A DNA stretch of 64,000 bases from Campylorhamphus procurvoides (Eukaryota > Chordata > Aves > Passeriformes > Dendrocolaptidae), in NCBI GenBank assembly GCA_013396655.1, contig WBMV01006647.1, positions 3,030,926 to 3,094,925 of the forward strand. The letters run 5' to 3'. Both the position numbers and the translations under genes were made by a program. Under the pieces are notes generated by a model, which was not told where the DNA came from, ran no database searches, and saw only the letters and a program-made list of their open reading frames with translations. Positions 38,601 to 49,390 of this stretch are shown piece by piece. Within the stretch, counting starts at the first letter, position 1. The number at the start of each line of letters is the position of its first letter.

Positions 38601-38870
38601 GCACTTGAAAGAAAGTTAGAAACACATTCTTTAAAGTGCCTACAAAATTTTGAGCAGTACAGTGCTCTTCATAAAAAGATATTATAAAACTACAAGTATA
38701 GAGGGGGAAAAAAAGCTTTTTTGGCAGCTCTCACTATCATTGGGAGGGGAAGATGGAACGAATGAAACTGCAATAAGCATTTTGAAATGTTTGCAATAGT
38801 GGTTCCACACAAGTGAATGATTCTACATCTCATGTTCATGCTCATTATTACAGCAGTTGAGTATTTTTTT
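35680..38870. other. Intergenic sequence, no recognised gene
   Basis: Unique DNA with T-rich and A-rich runs at 37.39-37.51 kb and 38.15 kb. Frames up to 126 codons are visible but none is recognisable. No repeat family was assigned. Confidence 0.55.
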
Positions 38871-38874
38871 AGAA

Positions 38875-39516
38875 CTAAAATTCAGTTGCATTTCTGCAGC
38901 AGCATTCCACACTTACAAAAAAAACCCCAAAAGAAACAGCCAAAAAAATCCAAAAAAACATGGGCTGTATAAAAATTTCATGTCTATTTAGTACTATTAG
39001 TTCCAATCTTATACTTCTCAGTGACCCAGAAATCTCTAGGAAAGTTAAATTCTCCATCAGTGGTCCAAGCTGGTAAGCCGGGATCATGAGATATTGTAAA
39101 ACAGACCTAGTTTTGAAAAGGCAAAAACACAGAATGTGGGGTAGTAAGACATTACACAGACTGGACTGGTAAAGGGTCTCAGCCCCCAAACCATGCACAA
39201 CCTCTGAATGTTCTAGACAACATCTTCCCAAACACCAATCTGGCTCAGTTAGGATGGACCTGAAAAGCAGTGAAATAAGGCAGCAGGCAAGGGACAGCTC
39301 TGGAAGCTTTAATAAATGAAAAACCTCTGCAGAAATACTGCTTGCAAAATGCTTTGTTTCTGATGGCAGGTATACTGTCCTCATATCATCTTTGATTCGA
39401 CAGAGGAGAGAACGTGCCTTGTCATCGTTCTGCTGAATGCAACCACAAACAAAAATTACTTCTGAGGCAGTTAATAACAACCTTGAGAGTATCAGCAGAA
39501 TCGTGTAAAGCACCAC
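38875..39516 (-). other. Unrecognised 213-codon open frame, longest in the window; contains an exon-like segment
   Basis: The frame is hydrophobic in its C-terminal two thirds (Leu, Phe, Cys and Ile rich), matches no family I know, and I do not claim it as a gene. A run this long is only mildly unusual for 64 kb in six frames. The part that looks most like real coding sequence is 39432-39339. It is preceded on the minus strand by a pyrimidine-rich acceptor-like TTTGTGGTTGCATTCAG, encodes a charged hydrophilic stretch (starting QNDDKARSLLCRIKDDMRTV) and ends near a weak donor-like GTATTT. It could be an internal exon of a minus-strand gene, a pseudogene remnant, or chance. Confidence 0.15.
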
Positions 39517-39769
39517 TTAGGTTTGGCAAGTTTAAATGGTTTTGAAATAACAGGTGAATAATACATTTGGATGTGCCTCTGTGGGCAGTCAAAGCAGAGA
39601 AAATTACTGTAAGACAATTTTTTTTGACAAAAAGCCAAGATAAACAACTCAGCTTCTTTTTGTCAAAAGAAACTGAGCGGGAGTATGAGTAAAATGCAGT
39701 AGGCAGAATGTCTCTGGAGTTTAACAAGGCCTCTAGCACACAACCACACAGAAAACTCATTAACACACT

Positions 39770-40520
39770 GAAGAATCATGGCACAGATCAATTCAGATGA
39801 AGAGCTGAGATTGTAAGTGAAGATATTGCAAGTGAAGAGATAAGTGTCATGCTAAATCTGGCTGGCTAGAATATCAAGAAGGGACTTGTTAGATCCCACA
39901 TTAATCAACTACCAGCAGTGCAGGGCAGAGCTGGTCCTGCTCCTCCCCTACCTGGGAACTTGCACTGCAGTAGGAGACTGATAGTTCAAAATGTGTGGAG
40001 GATATTTATTACAAGCCAGAAGGTTCACCATCCCACCTGACAGGACTATAACACATGAAGCTTTAAATCCACCTCATGATTAACCTTTCCCCATTTAACA
40101 TGCTCAGTACAAATAACCCTTCTCCGAAAAATTCTCTTGTACCATTCCAAATTATGACTACTCCTCAATCTTCTCTCCTTAAAATCATTCTCTTACAGAA
40201 CCTGTATAGGATAAAATGCCATTTAAAACATTCTTCAATCAACAGGTATTTTATGGCATACACATTTATTAAGAACTGCAATAAAAATGACAACTCCATC
40301 ATCCAGGTTTGTGAAGGACAGAAGTAGTTGTCACAGCCAGCCAAAATCCCAGACAGACACATAATGGGTAATGTTTTGTCAAATACATTTTTTTTCAGCT
40401 GTGTGGACCTTTCCAGCCATCAACATCCTTTATTTGTTTTGCTTTGTTAGATCCCTCTGGACTCTCCCATGAATCTGTCAAATGTGATTGAAATATACCC
40501 AGTATCCTGGTTACCAACAC
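39770..40520. other. Intergenic sequence, no recognised gene
   Basis: Unique AT-rich DNA without repeats or exon signals, between the long minus-strand frame and the CR1 at 40.53 kb. Confidence 0.55.
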
Positions 40521-40525
40521 ATACA

Positions 40526-40815
40526 GAGAATCATAGAGCATCCTGAGTTGGAAGGGACAACCAAGAATCCCACCACATATCTGAGCGTGTTGTCCAAATG
40601 CTCCTTGAGCTCTGGCCGGTTTGGTGCTGTGACCACTCTCCTGGAGAGCCCATTCCAGTGTCCAGCCACCCTCTGGGTGAAGAATCTTTTCCTGATATCC
40701 AACCTAATCCGCCCTGACACAGCTTCATGCTGTTCCCTCAGCTCATATTGCAGGTTACCCGAGAGAACAGGTCTGTGCCTGCCCCTACACTTCCAATCAT
40801 GAGAAGGCTGTAGAG
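40526..40815 (-). mobile_element. CR1 LINE, 5'-truncated 3' end
   Basis: Begins AGAATCATAGAGCATCCTGAGTTGGAAGGGACAACCAAGAATC, then CAAATGCTCCTTGAGCTCTGG, GAGCCCATTCCAGTG, CCACCCTCTGGGTGAAGAATC and TTTTCCTGATATCCAACCTAA. It runs to the AGGTCTGTGCCTGCCCCTACA region. The subfamily differs from the 28-kb copy and resembles the copy at 63.5 kb (shared CTCCTGGAGCTCTGG-type block). It is dead and in antisense orientation. Confidence 0.93.
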
Positions 40816-42045
40816 AGCAAACGGGAACACTCTGGATTACTCCAAACAAAACTGCATAATTTGGGTACCTGGTGCCTCTTCACAAGGTCAAACAGCTCAC
40901 ATGTGCACTCAAAACACCACCAAAATGCAGGGCCAGTGAATATTCCTCTCCTTTGAGGACAGGAGCCTGACAGCTGCTTGAAGTACCCCCATAAGATGAC
41001 GGCTGATCTGTGTTTGGAATGTTTGCCATGGTGATATTTGCCAAAGCCAAAACACAAATTAGGAGGTTTTAACACAGTCAGTGGCTTAGAAATCTCTACT
41101 AGAGATCTGAGCTGCTTTTGCCTGCAACATATACGTCCCTTCTCATATGTGTCAGCAATATTGTATATGGAAATAGAAATATGTGTAACGACTTTGATGG
41201 AGAAGGCAAACAGAGAGCATAGTCCTTCAAAAAACACGGCACGTGGAAAGAAGCACCATGGTGTGAGGCAGAAACATATGAAAAATTGTGCAAAAAATAT
41301 AATTTCTTTTTTCCATAGGATAATGCTGTACTTCTACTTTTGAGTAAAAAAATGTCGAACCAAAGTCAATGTGACCTGCAGGTGCAGAATGATGCCACTG
41401 CTTTCTAAAAGCATTTTTGTCTCTAAATGTCTTTTCTTTTTAACAAGTGAAACAATTTTGTGTTTTATTTTCTATTTAATGGAAATACTTTTGGAAGGTT
41501 TCTTTGCCAAGACTGTAGACATTCTGCACTACTAATTTAGATTTGTTTCTTTTGTTATCCTCTAAATAACTTGCTCCCTTCGTATGTATAGCTTTTCCAA
41601 ATTGCTTTATTCAAAATTCTTTTCTTTTTTGTATTTCCTATTAATACTGCTCTTCAAAAAAATAAAGGCAAATTAAAGAAATACCAGCCACTAGACTGCA
41701 ACTAATCAGTGAGATACTTCATATTTCCAGTCTTTTGAATATTGTTGAATGCTTCCTTATAATGGATATCAGATAACTTTCTCTGTGTAGCTCGAAGGCA
41801 AATTTCAGGCAAAAACTTATCACTGCACATAAAATACTGCCCACTCTTCTGCTTTGCATTCATGCAGCCCCATTCTTGCTTGCTATTAGCAATTCAGCAA
41901 ATTGTAAAATAACAGCAATGCTGCACTACTGCACCTTCCTAGAGGTATATGCTCCCCCTAGCACTTGCATAAATGTTATCCCCAATCAATAACCTAGTAA
42001 TTAAAGTCACCAGCATTTTGGCCTTATTACAAGACTCCTTATCTG

Positions 42046-42061
42046 AAAAAAAAAAAAAAAA
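42046..42061. repeat. Poly-A tract
   Basis: Sixteen consecutive A residues after ATCTG. No retroposon body was recognised. Confidence 0.85.
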
Positions 42062-42320
42062 GGCATTTCTTGGTTTACTTTTTCAAACTGCCTTGGAAAC
42101 AGAAGAAGTATTATTTGGACACCCCTTTGTCCTTAACCCCTGCATTAGCTATTGCTGTAATGCCACTGAAAATTGTTCTGATTTTTCTCTGCAGACTCAA
42201 CATCATTTTGTTCCTGTATATCTCTTATTCCTTTTCTCACTCTTGATTTATCAATAAGCCATAAACTGTGCTTTGATAACACCAGTAGTAGTTTTGACTC
42301 AGGGCTCTTTTTGTTGAAAG

Positions 42321-42340
42321 GGGTTGGTTTGGTTTGGTTT
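42321..42340. repeat. Short (GGTTT)n repeat
   Basis: Three to four GGTTT-like units just upstream of the long A run. Minor simple repeat. Confidence 0.7.
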
Positions 42341-42350
42341 AACATCCAGC

Positions 42351-42353
<3 letters not shown>

Positions 42354-42383
<30 letters not shown>
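42354..42383. repeat. Long poly-A tract beside an assembly gap
   Basis: About 30 consecutive A residues, with an N ten bases downstream at 42393. Homopolymers of this length commonly break assemblies, so the true length is uncertain. Confidence 0.9.
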
Positions 42384-42385
<2 letters not shown>

Positions 42386-42392
42386 AGATAAA

Positions 42393-42393
42393 N
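42393..42393. other. Single-N gap
   Basis: Undetermined base in AGATAAANCAGAG, just after the 30-base A run. Hidden sequence of unknown length is possible. Confidence 0.85.
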
Positions 42394-42485
42394 CAGAGAT
42401 GCTAAGGACAGGAAAACACTGGTAGCAAATGAATGAGTCTGACAAACAATCAATTATCTTCACCACTCAGCTACCTGAATGTATC

Positions 42486-42555
42486 AAGGGTGAAATCCCG
42501 CCTCCATTAAAGTCAATGGCAGTTTTGTCATTGGCTTCAACTGAGCTGGAATCTC
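42486..42555. repeat. Palindromic ancient interspersed repeat
   Basis: 'GTGAAATCCCGCCTCCATTA' then AAGTCAATGGCAG, facing TTTTGTCATTGGCTTCAACT and GAGCTGGAATCTC, make an imperfect inverted repeat. The pattern GTGAAATCC..GAAGTCAATGG..CATTGACTTCAATGG..GGATTTCAC is recurrent in bird and reptile genomes. It is probably a dead MITE-like element; exact family unknown to me. Confidence 0.6.
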
Positions 42556-43704
42556 TCTTTGGAAATATTGTATGTGACTAAGTGGGAGAAACCTGCCTGG
42601 AGAACAGTACAAGCTTACCTGGGAACCTCATTTCTCACGAAACTAAAAGCAGCACTTCTAAGTATTGAAATTCAGAACTCCAGAACTTTCTAGATCATTT
42701 ACTTTTTAAAAGGTTAAGCAGACAGAAGATAGAGCTTTTAACACTATAGCAGTAGGATACAATTGTGTTCACACACTCAAGGGAAAAGTATCACTTGCAT
42801 GATTTTTCACACAGCTTTCCCCAGCATCTGGTGATGAAGGGCCACATCCTGCTCTGCACCCCAAAAAAGCTCCTTTGGATCAATGGCATGGCACACACCT
42901 GCTCATCCAGCCTCATATTTCTGCAGCTTTTGCTAGCAAATACCTCAACCTTGAGTTAAGTTCAATGCATCTATATTTTGCTGCGGAAATCACAAAAATC
43001 TTAAAAACATCTTTTGATCGGAAATCAAAAACCTTTTCCCCTCTTTCTCTCAAGTAATATAAATAAAAGTTGCACTAAAAAGTGTTGCTCATTAATATGC
43101 CAAGGTATGGTACCACTGCAATTGTCTGACAGAGCTGTTTGTCCCTTTTTTCCTGCAACCTTTGTCCAAAGGGAGAGTGCAATAAACACAAACCAGCACT
43201 TTGCCATTCTGCCAGAGGAATGCACTGCAGAGATGCAGCCCTGTTGTTGGTACCAGTTGTATTTTGAGAGGGCATGACTCCCAGCCAAACATGTCAAAGC
43301 AGCTGTCTACCCTGAGTGTGTGCACGCATGATTAGAGAGATATGACTCTGCTAATCCAGCCCTGATTTGGGAACACCAGCACAAATAAGCTTCCAGGACC
43401 ATAAAAAAAGAGTCAGTCAAGGCTGCTTAATCAGGTAGAGATGATTCATTTGAGAAAACCTGCGCCGTGACCTTTCATGAGTCTCTGAGCTCAGACAGGA
43501 TGTCAAAATTTTATGGAGAAAAGAGGTGTAATCAACTAGTGCTTATGATGACCTTTTAATAAGTAAATGGCTGAGGCAGGCACGCATTCTGAGCAGAATG
43601 AAAAATTGGATTTGTATGTGTGTCTAATGTTGGCTGGGGAAGGGGATGAAATCCACCCCTGTGCTGGTTCTACTAGTCCACTCCAGCCAAAACATAACCT
43701 GAAA

Positions 43705-43980
43705 GGAGGATGCAGCAAAGTGGGAGGCAGCCTCTTCTCCCAGGCAACTAGCAACAGGACAAGGGGGACAGAGCCTTGAGGTTCAGAATGGACATTAGGA
43801 GGAATTTCTACACAGAAATGGTTGTCCAGCACTGGAATTGGCTACCCAGGAAGGTGGTGGAGTCAAGTTCAAGAAATGACTTGGGGCGTAGTGCCATGAT
43901 CTAGTTGACAAGGTCAAAGGTTGGACTCTATGGTCTCAGAGGTCTTTTCCAGCTTCAATGATCCTATGACTCTGTGATGT
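43705..43980 (+). mobile_element. CR1 LINE, 5'-truncated, sense orientation, ends at the CpG island
   Basis: Reads CTCTTCTCCCAGGCAACTAG, GGACATTAGGAGGAATTTCT, CACTGGAATTGGCTACCCAG, GAAGGTGGTGGAGTC, GGTTGGACTCTATGGTCTCA and GAGGTCTTTTCCAGCTTCAA, closing with the terminal ATGATCCTATGACTCTGTGAT. The complete 3' tail lies about 70 bp from the first dense CpGs. It is in the same direction as the putative transcription unit. Confidence 0.92.
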
Positions 43981-44265
43981 ACACAATCACTCACGCAAGG
44001 CTGGAACAGCGCACAGGGAGCACAGAATGGGTAAAAAACCTCAGAGATTTGTACACCCTGCGAGGAGACCCGGCTCGGTCACTCCGCTGCACGGGGGGGC
44101 CGCCCCATCGAGGCGAGTGGCCCGGGGCCGGTGCGGACCCGCAGCACCCCACGGCAGGGGAGGAATGGGGGGCTTTCCAGGGGAGCCGCTCCGAGCGCGG
44201 GGCCGCGACAGGTGCGGCGGCGGCGGCCAAAGCGCGGCCGGCGGGGCACGGGGCGAGCAGGGGCG

Positions 44266-44386
44266 ATGCGGCACCTGCCGCGCATAAAAGAAGTGATGGA
44301 GCGGCGGGCGCGGGGCGGCGGCGGCGGGCGGGNCCTCCACGCCGCGCCCCATCTGCACCTTCTGCCTCAGCGAGCAGCGGCAGAGG
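44266..44386 (+). CDS. Probable first exon of an unidentified CpG-island gene (partial, frame uncertain)
   Basis: The segment ends with CAGAGG/GTAAGG, a good splice donor at 44387. A possible ATG at 44266 (purine at -3) starts MRHLPRIKEVMERRARGGGG; a second ATG at 44296 has a stronger context (GTGATGG). The reading frame is not secure because the N at 44333 may hide bases. After it, one frame gives LHAAPHLHLLPQ, another gives PRPICTFCLSEQRQR, a third is Ser/Ala rich. The Gly/Arg-rich bias is what any GC-rich island yields. The TATA-like ATAAAAG at 44284 could place the true start downstream of these ATGs, making this 5'UTR or a lncRNA exon. I do not recognise the gene. Confidence 0.35.
44333..44333. 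other. Single-N gap inside the CpG island
   Basis: Undetermined base in GGGCGGGNCCTCC. GC-rich islands are often under-sequenced in bird assemblies, so missing exon sequence of unknown length may lie here. Confidence 0.85.
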
Positions 44387-44528
44387 GTAAGGGCTGGCTC
44401 CCGGCCACCTCTCCCGGGCTGTTTTGCAGAGTTATCCGTGTCCCCCCGCAAGTTTGGGGTTGGCCCAACAAGTGGGATCGGTAGCGCCCTCGGTGCATCC
44501 TAAACCTGTGTTTTTATCCCTCGCACAG

Positions 44529-44564
44529 CACCGAGAAGGAGAGAAAGCACCAGCTGGTCCAGCC
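44529..44564 (+). CDS. Candidate second exon (36 bp)
   Basis: Bounded by a pyrimidine-rich acceptor (TTTTTATCCCTCGCACAG ending at 44528) and a near-perfect donor CC/GTAAGT at 44565. Its length is a multiple of three and all three frames are open, so it does not settle the frame: one frame gives PRRRESTSWSS, another TEKERKHQLVQP. The intron before it would be only 142 bp. Splice-site quality on both sides makes this the best-supported exon in the window. Confidence 0.4.
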
Positions 44565-47500
44565 GTAAGTGGACATTGAGCCGGCCGATGTTCTCACACC
44601 AATCCTGCACTGTCTGTACCACTGCTCTGGGTAATGTCGCCGCGCTCATGCTGCACGTTTACATTTAAGTAGCACAGTCCTCAAAGAGTTGCTTTTCAAG
44701 CCCGTGCACTCTGTTTCACACTGTGAGAGGTCTATTCAGGGTGCTTTGTGAAATGAAATTGAACGCTGCTGGGACAGTTGCACCTGGCGCGGCAGCTATT
44801 TTAGCCCGAGGAATGGTAAACCTAAGCAGCCAAGCCCTGATCCTGGTGCCTCCTGAACCTGTGTCGCATGATGAAACTTGAACTTCCAAACACACACAGT
44901 GTCCCCTGTCAGGGGAAGCTGTCATGGACACGCCGTGTCATACGCCTCCAGCGCTGCCTCCCACCCCTCCAGCTGCACGCCAGCTCTTGGGGAGGGGGCT
45001 GGCACTGACAGCTGACAAGCTCGAGAGGTCTCAGCGACGCTGGAAGGTTATTTTAAGGTGTTCACAGAAAGTCGGAAAACTTCCAGCGAAAGCACCACCG
45101 TTGGCTGTGTGCACAGGCACGGCAGAACTTCGGCACGGGATGCAGCCAGGACACGAGGGGAAAGTGGAGAAGTGCAGTGTAAGTGATGCTCTTACTAACA
45201 GTGCAAGTCGTGCCAGTCCTTTAAATAGCATGGGATATTCCTAAATCTGTCTGGCAAGCACGGGGTAGGGAGGGTTTCCCAAGGCTTTTACCCATCACCC
45301 AGGTCATTCCCAAATTGTGCCTGTGCATCACAGAGTTCATTTATCTCCCCTCAGTTTATTAACTTGTATATTTATTTTCAGAAGTAACTCTAAATAGTAA
45401 AGAAGCATGTTATGTTTTCAGTTTTGAACATCAGTGAAGCAGCAGGCTAAAGTCCTAAACCCCAGTAATGCAGGATTTTAAAAAAAAATAGTTTAATTTT
45501 GCACTGTAAATGTATAGCTATTTACAATATACTTAATTAGGCTTTAATTAACCTTAACTTGTTACTTTGGGAGACACTCTGTGTTCTTTAAAAGCTTGGT
45601 TACTGCACCACTCTGAGAAGTGCTGCAAAGCATACTTGTCTCCTTTTTTCTCCGTTGATCCCATCTGTTCAGTGCTCCTGGCCAGCCTGGCTTTAGCCAG
45701 ACGTGAGGGCTGAAGAAGCAGCACTGATTGTTCACTTTATTCTCCGTGTAGAATTTTCTCTTCTCCCCTACATAAAGGCAAAGCAAATTCTAGCATTCAC
45801 CATGAAGAACTTGGCAAGAGCAGGATCTTGGTATATTGCTCCTACAACTTCATGTTTTCAGTTTCCCTTCTCCCCTCCCCAACACTCATGGATCACCTTT
45901 CCTTAGGCATGATGAGGAAAAACCTGTGGTACCTACAGAAACTGGAATAAACTTCTCCTTTGGATCCTAATAAAGAAAGCTACTAAAGCAAAGTCCCAGC
46001 AGTTCCACATCACATCAGTCTAGTCAGTTATTAAGAGATACAAACCTGTATTTTCCTGGATTGAGAAGAGTTTTTTGGGTTTAGAAGGTTTCTATCATTA
46101 ATCTTCTTTTTTTTAATAGGGAACTTTAAATTGCTGACAGATTATGATCTTTGTTTTGCTTTGGCATTGATTCATGAAGCTGGAACTCTTTACCAGCTTT
46201 GTACAAAGTGCTTTTTAATTTTGGTGTTGTGTCAGTCTGTGGGTGTATATTTCTACAAAGATATCTTCTTTGCTTTTATTTTTAATTAATTTTGAAAAAG
46301 TTTAGTTTTTAGAATGGTATTTGCTCTATAATTAAAGCTGATCCTACACTTTTATGAACACATTAAACCAAAGCATCTGACCTCTTTACAGGCAGTTAAT
46401 ACTAATTTATTCATTTAGCTGTATCATTCTGTATGATACCCTAAAATGGCAAAACATAATGCAGCTTCTAACAGTTTTAGGGAAATTTTGCATCGAGTAT
46501 GCTCTGAATTTTGAAATTTGTAAGACAAAAAAATTATTTATTTCAGGTTTTCAAAATATTGTGATTTTATTACAGTTTTAAGAGTTTTTTGTGTATTTCT
46601 TCACAAATGCAGCATATTTGGATTTAACAGGATATCTCTGTACTGATTAAAGGAAATGAGTATGAAAAAGCAAGGTTCACTTTTGCACCAAAATATTAGC
46701 TGAAAGTTCATGACTTGAAATGCTCAGGAATAATTTGTACAATCCTACAGGAGTTTTGTGTTCTCACTTCAAATGGGCTTTTATCTCCCTGATTTTGTAT
46801 AGGGTTTATCCAAAATGCTTTTCAATTACAAAAGTAGGAGCAGGCCCATATGACTTGGCCTTCTCTCCTGTTTAATATGGCTCAGTGTAGCATTAAATTC
46901 TTTTCTCTTTACTCAGGATAAACTGTTGAATTCAACTGGGCTTGAAGATTTTCTCAGGGCTTCAATTACTAAATAATATAACAATTTAGTAACACTGATT
47001 GAACGTGTCAGAAATTAGACCCCAGAGAATTGTGGCCCAAATATTCATAGCAGAGACAGATAATAGCTTTCCAAAACAATTATAACAGTGATTTCTCTGA
47101 GGAACATTTATATATTTGTAACACTATGTATTTAAATGGGGACAAGTGGGGACAGATCCTTAACTTTGCTGAAATTTATGAATGCAAAACTTCTCTACCC
47201 CCAGGAGCAAAAAAAAAATACAGGATTGAGCTGTTACTCTGTAATGGCTTTTCTATAAACCAAGAGAAAAAGAATTTAATTTCTGGAGACAGATGAATTG
47301 AGCGCTCAGATTGCACATAGAAAGAGCTCATCATCATTAGGTACTTTATTGAATTTTTGCTGTGTGGGTTTGTGTGCCTTATCAGTTCTGATTTTTTAAT
47401 CATGGAGCAGCATTATTCATGGCATGCACAAATATGTAAGTCAAAATTTTGAGGGTGTCTAAGAGCAAGGACCTTCCTTGGTGGTGAGGCATTGGAATGA

Positions 47501-48769
47501 AGTGGGTTTTCCAGAACAGGCTCCTGCTCTGCTGCAGACTCTGGGGTTTTGACTCATTCTGTTCTGTGTGCATGAACAGAGATATGTGCAATGCCAATCC
47601 CATCTTTGTTTTCCTACAAACACTTGGCTATTCAATTTACATGATGCATGAATAAAGCAGAAACAGTGAGACACACGCCATTTGGTCTCAGATCCTATTA
47701 AATGATCAGTAAAATATTCCAAGCATGGTGCTTGTATAAATCATTGTACTTAGCCTGCTACACCACAGTATAAAAACAGTGCCAAGCAAAATAAATAAAT
47801 CATGTTGTTTGATTTTACAGCTTAAGTTTAAAGAAGTATTTGAACATAGTTCCTGGTTATTTATGAATTAATTGTAATGTAAGTCAAAGTAGCTTCATAT
47901 GTTAGCTACTATTTTCAGGCCTGTTCTACAAAACACAAGTTTCCTTTCATGGAAAATCTGCTTCTTTACAAAAACCTGTACTTGTTTGCAAAATGTGCTT
48001 ATATTTGCAAAAATAAGCAGTATTTTTGTAACTAATTTAAACAATAAACTACAAACAAAAAGGTGGTAGTTCTCTTCTATAGCCTTCTCAGTTAAGATAC
48101 GAGTATTTAATCTTTTTCTTTACCTTTTACCAATCTCTCTCTATAAGATTTCAGCATGTTTATGTGTGTAGGTACATACCATGTGTGTGCATTGGCGGGA
48201 GAGAAGGAGAGCTTGGGAAAATGGACAAGTGAGTTCCTCTGCTCAAAGCCTGTACAACATCCTAAGTGTCCAATACAGGGCGAGCTGGATGGAGGGAAAG
48301 GATGGAGGAACAACGGAGGGAGAAGAAAGGAAGCGGTGGATTTACCAGTGGCAGTTCAACAGTTTCCAGCATCAGGGTGAACAAGTCAGTACATGAGTGA
48401 CAGAACCCTTAGTATGAGCAGTCAGTGCCATGTGTTTGTGTTTTCCCATTGCACTGCAGACATTATATTGTGAAAATCTCACCAAAAAAATATAAAGCCT
48501 AAATTACTGTCTAAATAACACTTTTCAAAAGAGAATAGCAATGTCTTGATTAATAGTAAGAGCTAGTGGGTAATACAAGGCAGAGAGAAATAGTTTATAT
48601 AAAATTAGCTAAAATGGATAGCATGCTTTAAAGGCAGAGATCTCTTATTCCAGGAATCCTTTGAAGGCTGAAGAAAAGTGTTTCTAAAGAATCAATATGG
48701 GGATTGTGGGGGAAGAAGAGATTATTACAGGGAGAAAAAATACTATAGAGTTTCTTGAAAACTTAGGGG

Positions 48770-48796
48770 GGAAAAAAAAAGAAAAAAAAGAAAAAG
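48770..48796. repeat. A-rich low-complexity tract
   Basis: Runs of eight to nine A residues separated by single G residues. Simple sequence only. Confidence 0.8.
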
Positions 48797-49364
48797 GCCA
48801 TTACTTAATAGTAAGAAGAAATGAACTGGCTGCTCTGAACATATTTCTTCAAAAACTTTTTCAAAATTTGGATCTACATGCACATCCAGGCAGCCCAGTG
48901 TATTATTTCAAAAGATGTCTTATAGCTATTACAACATAATACAGACAGAGTTCGAGAAACCTTGAAGATTCATTCTATTTTGAACTTGTACAGCAATGAA
49001 TAAAGGTTTCCTGAGGAGAGAGAGGAGAAGGAGAAGGCATGGGTAAAGGAGAGTAACCAGTAGCCCAGCACAGAAGAAATTCTCCATGATGCTGAAAAAA
49101 ATCCTGGTTCAGGCCCAGGTCAAGTCTTACCCTTACAAATTCTCTAATGCTTGTAAGTCTCCCTTGTTTTCCTGCCAGGACTGCATATGAGGTGTGTTTG
49201 GTGCCTGCTTTGAGATTCCCAAGCAGTCTCTGGTGAGAAGGAGTTATATGGGATCTGCAAGAACTGTGGTGCAACTGGGCATGAGCTGGGCAACAGTTGT
49301 TTTAATGAATATTTAAGTATTTATCATTATTTAGACAACTAGGAATGGCCTTTGTGAATTACTG

Positions 49365-49390
49365 GGCTACAGTTAGGTGCCTAAATTATA
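49365..49390. repeat. Possible fragment of an ancient sauropsid repeat
   Basis: GTTAGGTGCCTAAATTA matches the 'TTAGGTGCCTAAAT' palindrome that recurs in bird and reptile DNA, often near 'CATTGACTTCAATGG'. A single short motif, hence low confidence. Confidence 0.35.

Larger units (their letters stand above)
40816..42480. other. Intergenic sequence, no recognised gene
   Basis: Unique, mostly AT-rich DNA with two poly-A runs. A minus-strand segment (41007-40869) between an AG and CACCAG/GTACCC is open and exon-like, but its acceptor has a poor pyrimidine tract, so I do not call it. Confidence 0.5.
44050..45175. promoter_or_regulatory. CpG island, probable promoter
   Basis: Dense CpG and very high G+C from about 44060 to 44500, the only such region in the window. 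CpG-retaining shore sequence continues to about 45175. GC-box cores (GGGGCGG at 44312-44318) and a TATA-like ATAAAAG at 44284-44290 are present. The island follows a CR1 tail and precedes a consensus donor at 44387, so a plus-strand transcript is favoured. A minus-strand donor-like GTGAGT (43991-43996 complement) leaves bidirectional transcription possible. An N at 44333 sits inside it. Confidence 0.85.

Noticed and set aside
38875..39516. Resemblance of the hydrophobic minus frame to a multi-pass chemoreceptor-like protein
   Set aside because: Only general hydrophobicity supports it; no family motif is present and A/T-rich codons for Phe, Leu and Ile explain the composition.
40816..41237. 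146-codon minus frame continuing from the CR1 at 40.53 kb as possible CR1 ORF2
   Set aside because: Beyond about 40815 the sequence no longer follows CR1 landmarks or any reverse transcriptase motif.
44027..44287. Gly/Arg/Ala-rich frames on both strands of the CpG island as independent proteins
   Set aside because: High G+C removes stop codons in all frames, so long frames here carry little weight; only the splice-bounded exon is retained.
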